Shown: positions 59,488-64,000 of the stretch, one piece after another
Position numbering within the stretch: position 1 is the first letter of the stretch
How the letters are laid out: each line of letters opens with the position of its first letter
DNA from: Sanguibacter sp. HDW7
GTDB taxonomy: Bacteria; Actinomycetota; Actinomycetes; Actinomycetales; Cellulomonadaceae
Assembly (NCBI RefSeq): GCF_011300875.1
Contig: NZ_CP049862.1
Coordinates: 2,356,001-2,420,000, forward strand
Direction of reading: 5' to 3'
Length of the DNA: 64,000 nucleotides
Translations under genes and position numbers: made by a program
Notes under the pieces: generated by a model
The model's input: only the letters and a program-made list of their open reading frames with translations
The model's database searches: none
Told to the model about the DNA's origin: nothing

Positions 59488-59997
59488 TCAGGCGTCGGCG
59501 TGCTCCGGGGTCCCGACGAGGTGACCCGCGATCGTGCCGGCCCACTCACGCACCGCGGCCATGTCGCGGCGGTCGCCCTGCTTGCCGCGCGCAGCGGCGA
59601 TGATCGCGCGCTCGGAGAAGTTGAGGACGTTGAGGTCGAGCTTGCCCGGGAAGTGACGGTGGGCGACCGCGCCCGTGACGTTCATGCGGTCGACGGTCTC
59701 CGCCGGGCGGTTCGACGCCTTCGCGGGCGAGTCCGCGAGACCGGACGAGAAGAGCCAGACGGGACGCTCGACGAGCTCCGCGACGTGCGCGTCGACGAGG
59801 TCGCGGGCGTCAGCGAGCCAGCGGCCCGTGTAGACGGCCGAGCCGACGACGACCGCGTCGTACCCGTCGAGCGACGTGACCTCGTCCGCAGGACGGACGT
59901 CGCAGCCGAGCCCTGCGTCGCGCAGGACGCCGCCGATCTGCTCACCGATCTCGAGCGTGCTGCCGTGGCGTGACGCCACCGCGACCAGAACCAACAT
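59488..59997 (-). CDS. Flavodoxin domain protein (HemG-like)
   Basis: A 169-residue flavoprotein. The FMN phosphate loop is VAVASRHGSTLEIGEQIG (S-x-x-G-x-T form), followed by DGYDAVVVGSAVYTGRWLADARDLV and PVWLFSSGLAD, the isoalloxazine-side loops. This matches the actinobacterial flavodoxin/HemG-like family, named after protoporphyrinogen oxidase, although that activity is unproven here. The start is ATG at 59997. The gene is transcribed leftward into the shared terminator. Confidence 0.87.
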   Translation of the reverse strand: MLVLVAVASRHGSTLEIGEQIGGVLRDAGLGCDVRPADEVTSLDGYDAVVVGSAVYTGRWLADARDLVDAHVAELVERPVWLFSSGLADSPAKASNRPAETVDRMNVTGAVAHRHFPGKLDLNVLNFSERAIIAAARGKQGDRRDMAAVREWAGTIAGHLVGTPEHADA

Positions 59998-60124
59998 GTG
60001 TGTCTCCTTGCAGACTGCCGGATGGATACGACCCCTCGCATTCCGTCCGTCCAGTGTTTCCCACGTCGTCCTCCTGAGGCTGGGCCTGAGGTCCCCCTTA
60101 CCCGTGGCTGCACGTCACACAAGG

Positions 60125-60904
60125 TCAGAGATCGAGGACCCGTCCGCTCGGAGGCGCTGCGGGGTCGCCGCGGCCGTCGCGCCCGGGACGTGGGGCCTGG
60201 CCGGGTTCGAGGGGCTCGAGGCCGGGGACCCACAGGGGAGCGTCGGGCAGTCCGTCGGCCGGGAGCACCTCGGGCTGCGCGGGAGGTGCGGGCGACTCGA
60301 GGCGTCGTCCCAGGTCGGCTGCGGGAGCTCCCGCGCCGAGCCGTCCCCACGAGCGGCCGCGCACGGGCGGTGGGGGCGGAGGCTCGACGCGTCCGAGGAC
60401 GAACGGGTCCTGAGCGGGAACCTCGAACCGACCGCCACGGGGCGCGACACGCCCACCCCCGGCGGCGCTGCGCCCGCCGGACGCCGGCAGCCCGCCGAAC
60501 GCGGCCTGCCCCTCGAGAACGCTCGAGATCATCTCGCGCTCGCGCGCGACCTCCTGCTCCGCGAGCCTCGTCATGCGGGCCCCGTGGTCGAGGTAGACGT
60601 GGAAGAGCGAGCCGAGCCGCAGCGCCCAGACGAGCACCGAGATGCCTGCCTGCTGCGTCGTCTCGAACATCAGGCCGGCACCGAACCACCACGACACGAG
60701 GGCGACGCCGCCCCAGAGCGCGGCCCACGACTCGTCCCGCTCACGACGATCGGTGTGGAACTGCCGCAGCGCGTGGACACCGAACCAGGCGAACGTGAAG
60801 CAGCCGGCGGTGAGCACGGTCAGCCAGAAGCCGACGCGCTCGCCCCTGTGCCAGCTCCGGTCCTCGAGGCGATCCTCGACGCTGCGGACGCGTCCGAGCG
60901 ACAT
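60125..60904 (-). CDS. Uncharacterised membrane protein coupled to AAA+ ATPase
   Basis: A 259-residue protein, not recognised. A basic N-terminus precedes three hydrophobic segments (about 27-47, 60-80 and 84-104) with Trp-rich flanks (FAWFGVHALRQFH, ALVSWWFGAGLMFETTQQAG). A helical stretch follows, then a long Pro/Gly/Arg-rich, probably disordered C-terminal half. ATG at 60904 shares its A with the TGA of the AAA+ gene (TGATG), so the two products are likely made together and may interact at the membrane. Confidence 0.65.
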   Translation of the reverse strand: MSLGRVRSVEDRLEDRSWHRGERVGFWLTVLTAGCFTFAWFGVHALRQFHTDRRERDESWAALWGGVALVSWWFGAGLMFETTQQAGISVLVWALRLGSLFHVYLDHGARMTRLAEQEVAREREMISSVLEGQAAFGGLPASGGRSAAGGGRVAPRGGRFEVPAQDPFVLGRVEPPPPPPVRGRSWGRLGAGAPAADLGRRLESPAPPAQPEVLPADGLPDAPLWVPGLEPLEPGQAPRPGRDGRGDPAAPPSGRVLDL

Positions 60905-62544
60905 CAGTAGGCCACCCGACGTCCCCGGACGTCGTCGGGTGCCAGCTCGGGGTGCAGCGGGACGCCGGGCTCGTCGACGAGGCTCGCGGCGACCGCGCGC
61001 GACGCGGCCCACTCACGGGTCCGCGCGATCTGCTCGGCCTGCGTCACGGACAGCGGGACCGTGTTGACGACGGCGCGGCGCACGTCGTCGACCGCGAGCG
61101 CGCGCCGTCCGGCGTAGGCGTCGAAGCACGCGGTGATGACGGCCTGCTCGATCTCGGCGCCGGAGAAGCCCTCGGAGCCGGCGACGAGGTCGCGCAGCAG
61201 CGCAGGCGTCGGCTCGACGGCCGAGCCCAGCTCGTGCCCGGCGGCGAGCCGGCGCTCGAGGTGGAGGCGCCAGATCTCCTCGCGCTCGGTCGGGGTGGGC
61301 AGGTCGACGAAGAAGATCTCGTCGAAGCGTCCCTTGCGGAGGAACTCGGGCGGCAGCGCGTCGATCTTGTTGGCGGTCGCGATGACGAAGACGGGCGCAG
61401 TCTTCTCCTGGAGCCACGTGAGGAACGTGCCGAAGACGCGCTGGCTCGTGCCGGAGTCGCCCGACTGCGACTGACCCGCGGAGCCGAAGCCCTTCTCGAT
61501 CTCGTCGATCCACAGGATCGACGGGGCGACGGCCTCGGCGAGGCGCAGTGCCTCACGCATGTTCTGCTCGGAGGATCCGACGAAGCCCGCGAAGACCTTG
61601 CCGACGTCGAGCCGGAGCAGGGGCAGCCCCCAGAGCGTCGAGGAGCACTTGGCGGTGAGCGACTTGCCGCAGCCCGGCACGCCCGTGATGAGGATCCCCT
61701 TGGGAGCGGGCACGCCCCAGCCGGCCGCCTGCGGGAGCCACGAGCCCTGCCGGGTGACGAGCCAGCGCTTGAGGTTGTCGAGCCCTCCGACGTCCTCGAT
61801 CGAGCCGGCCGCGGGCACGAACTCGAGGAGCGCGGACTTGCGGATCGTCTGGCGCTTCTCCTCGACGACGCGCGCGATGTCGTCGCGCGACAGGACCCGG
61901 TCGCCCGCGATCGCGCGTGCGAACGCGTTCTCGGCCTCCCAGCGGGTGAGGCCGCGCGCCGCCTGGAGGAGGTTCTCGCGGTCGGTCGGGGTGAGCTCGA
62001 CGCGGATGCCGCCCGCGTTGGCCTCGCAGATCGCCTCGAGCACCTCGCCGAGCTCGGCCGTGTCGGGCAGCGGCAGGTCGACGACGGAGACGACCTTCTC
62101 GAGGTCGACGGGCAGCTGGAGAGCGGGCGAGACGATGACGAGCGTGTGCGCGACGTCGCCTGCCTTGAAGGCCGCCGCGGTGTCGAGCAGCGCGCGCACG
62201 AGGATCGGGTCGACGTCGCGGCCGTTCGCACCGAGGAAGTGGTGAAGGTCGTTGAAGACGAAGATCGTCGGCACGGGCGTCGACATCGCGGCCGTGAGCG
62301 CGTCCTCGGCAACCTGGGCACGGCCGGGGTCACCGGGGTGGTGGAGCCCGCGCGAGATGGAGTATGCGAGCACCTGGCGCTGCGTGCGCAGCGCGGTGGG
62401 GTCCTGCGCGATCGAGACGACGGCGGCCATGACGCGCTCGGTCTCGTGGGTCTCGACGAGCACGACGGGGTGGCGTGCGCGCAGGAGGTCGAGCAGCGAC
62501 TCCCGGAACGCCTCCGACGTGCTGCGTGCCCCCTGCTGCTCCAT
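60904..62544 (-). CDS. AAA+ ATPase, Ycf46-like
   Basis: A 546-residue ATPase. Residues 1-240 are a degenerate P-loop-like domain (LRARHPVVLVETHETERVM, FVFNDLHHFLG), as in cyanobacterial and plastid Ycf46. The C-terminal AAA+ domain has Walker A GVPGCGKS at 288-295, Walker B ILWIDEIEKGF near 343-353, sensor 1 VFVIATANKID and the arginine-finger region FLRKGRFDEIFF. The lid ends SGAEIEQAVITACFDA. In cyanobacteria Ycf46 influences inorganic-carbon use; no role is established in Actinobacteria. ATG at 62544. It is one base from overlapping fully with the membrane protein start. Confidence 0.85.
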   Translation of the reverse strand: MEQQGARSTSEAFRESLLDLLRARHPVVLVETHETERVMAAVVSIAQDPTALRTQRQVLAYSISRGLHHPGDPGRAQVAEDALTAAMSTPVPTIFVFNDLHHFLGANGRDVDPILVRALLDTAAAFKAGDVAHTLVIVSPALQLPVDLEKVVSVVDLPLPDTAELGEVLEAICEANAGGIRVELTPTDRENLLQAARGLTRWEAENAFARAIAGDRVLSRDDIARVVEEKRQTIRKSALLEFVPAAGSIEDVGGLDNLKRWLVTRQGSWLPQAAGWGVPAPKGILITGVPGCGKSLTAKCSSTLWGLPLLRLDVGKVFAGFVGSSEQNMREALRLAEAVAPSILWIDEIEKGFGSAGQSQSGDSGTSQRVFGTFLTWLQEKTAPVFVIATANKIDALPPEFLRKGRFDEIFFVDLPTPTEREEIWRLHLERRLAAGHELGSAVEPTPALLRDLVAGSEGFSGAEIEQAVITACFDAYAGRRALAVDDVRRAVVNTVPLSVTQAEQIARTREWAASRAVAASLVDEPGVPLHPELAPDDVRGRRVAY

Positions 62545-62606
62545 GCGGACCCCCTCGGTCGTGGGCGGGGCCCTGCCCGCGTGCCTGCCCGGCCAAGATA
62601 GCGCAG

Positions 62607-62612
62607 TAGATT
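62607..62612 (+). promoter_or_regulatory. -10 box TAGATT for leaderless HIT transcript
   Basis: TAGATT ends six bases before the ATG at 62619. Confidence 0.55.
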
Positions 62613-62618
62613 GCAGAC

Positions 62619-63062
62619 ATGGCGACCCTCTTCACGCGCATCATCGACGGCGAGATCCCCGGGCGGTTCGTGTGGTCGGACCCGGTCGTGGTGGCGTTCG
62701 CCACGATCGCGCCCATCACTCCCGGCCACGTCCTCGTCGTGCCCCGTACGGAGGTCGCATCCTTCACGCAGGCCGACGACGGGCTGCTCGCCCATCTCTC
62801 GCGCGTCGCGGCGGCGATCGGGCGTGCGCAGGAGGTCGCCTTCGAGGCGCCGCGTGCAGCGCTCCTCGTCGCGGGCTTCGAGGTCCCTCACCTGCACTTC
62901 CACGTCCTGCCCGCGTGGGGCGAGGCGGAGCTGACGTTCGCGGCGGCACGCCCCGGGACCCCGGGTGCTGAGCTCGACGAGGCCATGGAGCGGGTGCGCG
63001 CCGCGCTGCGTGCGGGCGGGGAGGGCGCGCACGTCCCGCCGACGCTCGGGGCGCCGTCCTGA
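62619..63062 (+). CDS. HIT family nucleotide hydrolase/transferase
   Basis: A 147-residue histidine-triad protein. It begins TLFTRIIDGEIPGRFVWSDPVVVAFATIAPITPGHVLVVPR, the typical HINT/HIT N-terminus. The active-site triad is PHLHFHVLPAW with all three His. It probably hydrolyses AMP-linked phosphoramidates or Ap4A-like nucleotides. The extra C-terminal 40 residues are acidic then flexible. Confidence 0.93.
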   Translation: MATLFTRIIDGEIPGRFVWSDPVVVAFATIAPITPGHVLVVPRTEVASFTQADDGLLAHLSRVAAAIGRAQEVAFEAPRAALLVAGFEVPHLHFHVLPAWGEAELTFAAARPGTPGAELDEAMERVRAALRAGGEGAHVPPTLGAPS

Positions 63063-63143
63063 GACGCCCGTCGCCGTCCGCGCGCGGGACCGTATGACGA
63101 ACAGACGCGCGCCCGGCGCGACAAAGGTCCTATGGTCAAGGAC

Positions 63144-64000
63144 GTGACCCACCAGGAATCCACCCCCACACAGCCGGACGAGCGCGGCACCGCGCGGCAC
63201 GAGATGCCGGACGAGCTCCGTGCTGACGTCCGCCTGCTCGGCGGTCTGCTCGGCCAGATCCTCACGGAGTCGGTCGGCGCGGACCTTCTCGAGGACGTCG
63301 AGCGTCTGCGTTCGCTGACGATCGCGGCGTACGACGAGGACGGCTCGGCGTCGATCGAGGCGGCCGAGGCCCTCATCGAGACGTTCTCGCTCGAGCGCGC
63401 AGAGCAGGTCGCGCGTGCGTTCACGTGCTACTTCCACCTCGTCAACCTCGCCGAGGAGCACCACCGCGTGCGCATCCTGCGGCGCCGCGAGGCGGACACG
63501 ACCGCTGCCACGGCCGTCGGCGACGACGTCCAGGCGGCCGTCACGCAGCTGCGCGAAGAGGTCGGCGCGGAGGAGACGGCGCGGCGCATCCGCGAGCTCG
63601 AGTTCCGCCCGGTCCTCACGGCTCACCCGACGGAGGCCCGTCGTCGCGCGGTGGCCGCCGCGATCCGTCGCATCACCGAGCTGCTCGGCGAGCGCGACGC
63701 ACAGTCGATCGGCGGCATCACGCTCGCGGACAACCACCGTCGTCTGCTCGGCCAGATCGACACGCTGTGGCGCACGGCCCCGCTGCGTTCCTCGAAGCCG
63801 TCGCCGCTCGACGAGGTCCGCACCGCGATGAACGTCTTCGACCAGACGCTCTTCGAGACGTTCCCCGTCGTCTACCGTCGCTTCGACGACCTGCTCAACG
63901 GCGAGGACGCGGGTCTCGTCGAGCCGCTCGTCGCGCCGTTCGTGCGCCTCGGCACGTGGATCGGCGCCGACCGCGATGGCAACCCCAACGTCACGGCGGC
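63144..64000 (+). CDS. ppc: Phosphoenolpyruvate carboxylase, N-terminal part
   Basis: The frame runs off the window after 285 residues. RPVLTAHPTEARRR contains the catalytic His (His161 from this start), and WIGADRDGNPNVTA is the second family signature. The enzyme fixes bicarbonate onto PEP to form oxaloacetate, feeding the TCA cycle. GTG at 63144 is taken since a TATGGT box lies seven bases upstream; an in-frame ATG at 63133 would add four residues to the N-terminus and is possible. The rest of the gene lies beyond 64000. Confidence 0.93.
   Translation, partial: MTHQESTPTQPDERGTARHEMPDELRADVRLLGGLLGQILTESVGADLLEDVERLRSLTIAAYDEDGSASIEAAEALIETFSLERAEQVARAFTCYFHLVNLAEEHHRVRILRRREADTTAATAVGDDVQAAVTQLREEVGAEETARRIRELEFRPVLTAHPTEARRRAVAAAIRRITELLGERDAQSIGGITLADNHRRLLGQIDTLWRTAPLRSSKPSPLDEVRTAMNVFDQTLFETFPVVYRRFDDLLNGEDAGLVEPLVAPFVRLGTWIGADRDGNPNVTA

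Overview
The window is a 64 kb stretch of a very GC-rich actinobacterial chromosome. High GC at third codon positions, a mycothiol-type (MDMPI) fold protein, Actinobacteria-style sortase-anchored surface proteins, frequent GTG starts and many apparently leaderless genes fit Actinomycetota. The gene content (ychF, xseA/xseB, ispH, rmuC, fumC, PIN-PhoH, ppc) suits Micrococcales, perhaps a Cellulomonas/Sanguibacter-like organism, but the genus cannot be fixed from sequence reading. No rRNA, complete tRNA, IS element, prophage or CRISPR array was seen, so this is ordinary chromosome with some accessory patches.

Layout. 1-9933 (minus): an oligopeptide ABC importer operon in the order lipoprotein binding protein, perfect hairpin, enlarged DppB-type permease, DppC-type permease, fused two-domain ATPase. 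Two FtsX-like permeases follow, tightly coupled. 10398-16534: a Pcp-fold protein without its catalytic cysteine, a sortase-anchored pectate-lyase-9-like protein, an HNH protein, ArfB-like ribosome rescue factor, GNAT and patatin-like phospholipase. 16570-25712: TDT-family transporter, HIT-like protein, membrane methyltransferase, P450, DUF2249 protein, MDMPI-fold protein, GNAT, Fe-S flavin enoate-reductase-type enzyme, DUF1801-like protein and a tocopherol-cyclase-like protein. 25777-27921: HepT/MntA toxin-antitoxin pair with a palindromic operator candidate, DUF4287 protein, GIY-YIG protein.

28139-32222 is the most system-like accessory region. A MarR regulator diverges from an operon of FrnE-type dithiol oxidoreductase, an unannotated 44-residue Cys-containing peptide and an NADPH-FMN reductase, all joined by 4-base overlaps. 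Next come an MFS exporter and its TetR regulator behind a 52 bp palindrome that covers the exporter's -10 box and start codon. I infer a redox or electrophile stress and efflux island. 32272-35238: GNAT, VOC protein with a decayed HxlR regulator, an unknown gene and ychF. 35398-43358: a sortase-anchored protein with two thioester-type domains in which both cysteines are serine, MFS exporter, DinB-like protein, two-gene ABC exporter.

43412-64000 is mostly housekeeping: rmuC, cysM, ispH, xseA, serine hydrolase, xseB, PfkB kinase, beta-carbonic anhydrase, fumC, FUSC-like protein, MFS exporter, TM2 protein, PIN-PhoH, amidase, flavodoxin, a Ycf46-like AAA+ ATPase with a membrane partner, HIT protein and the start of ppc. 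Convergent pairs are often closed by long perfect hairpins. Many monocistronic genes have a TANNNT-like box six bases before ATG/GTG, which points to leaderless transcription.
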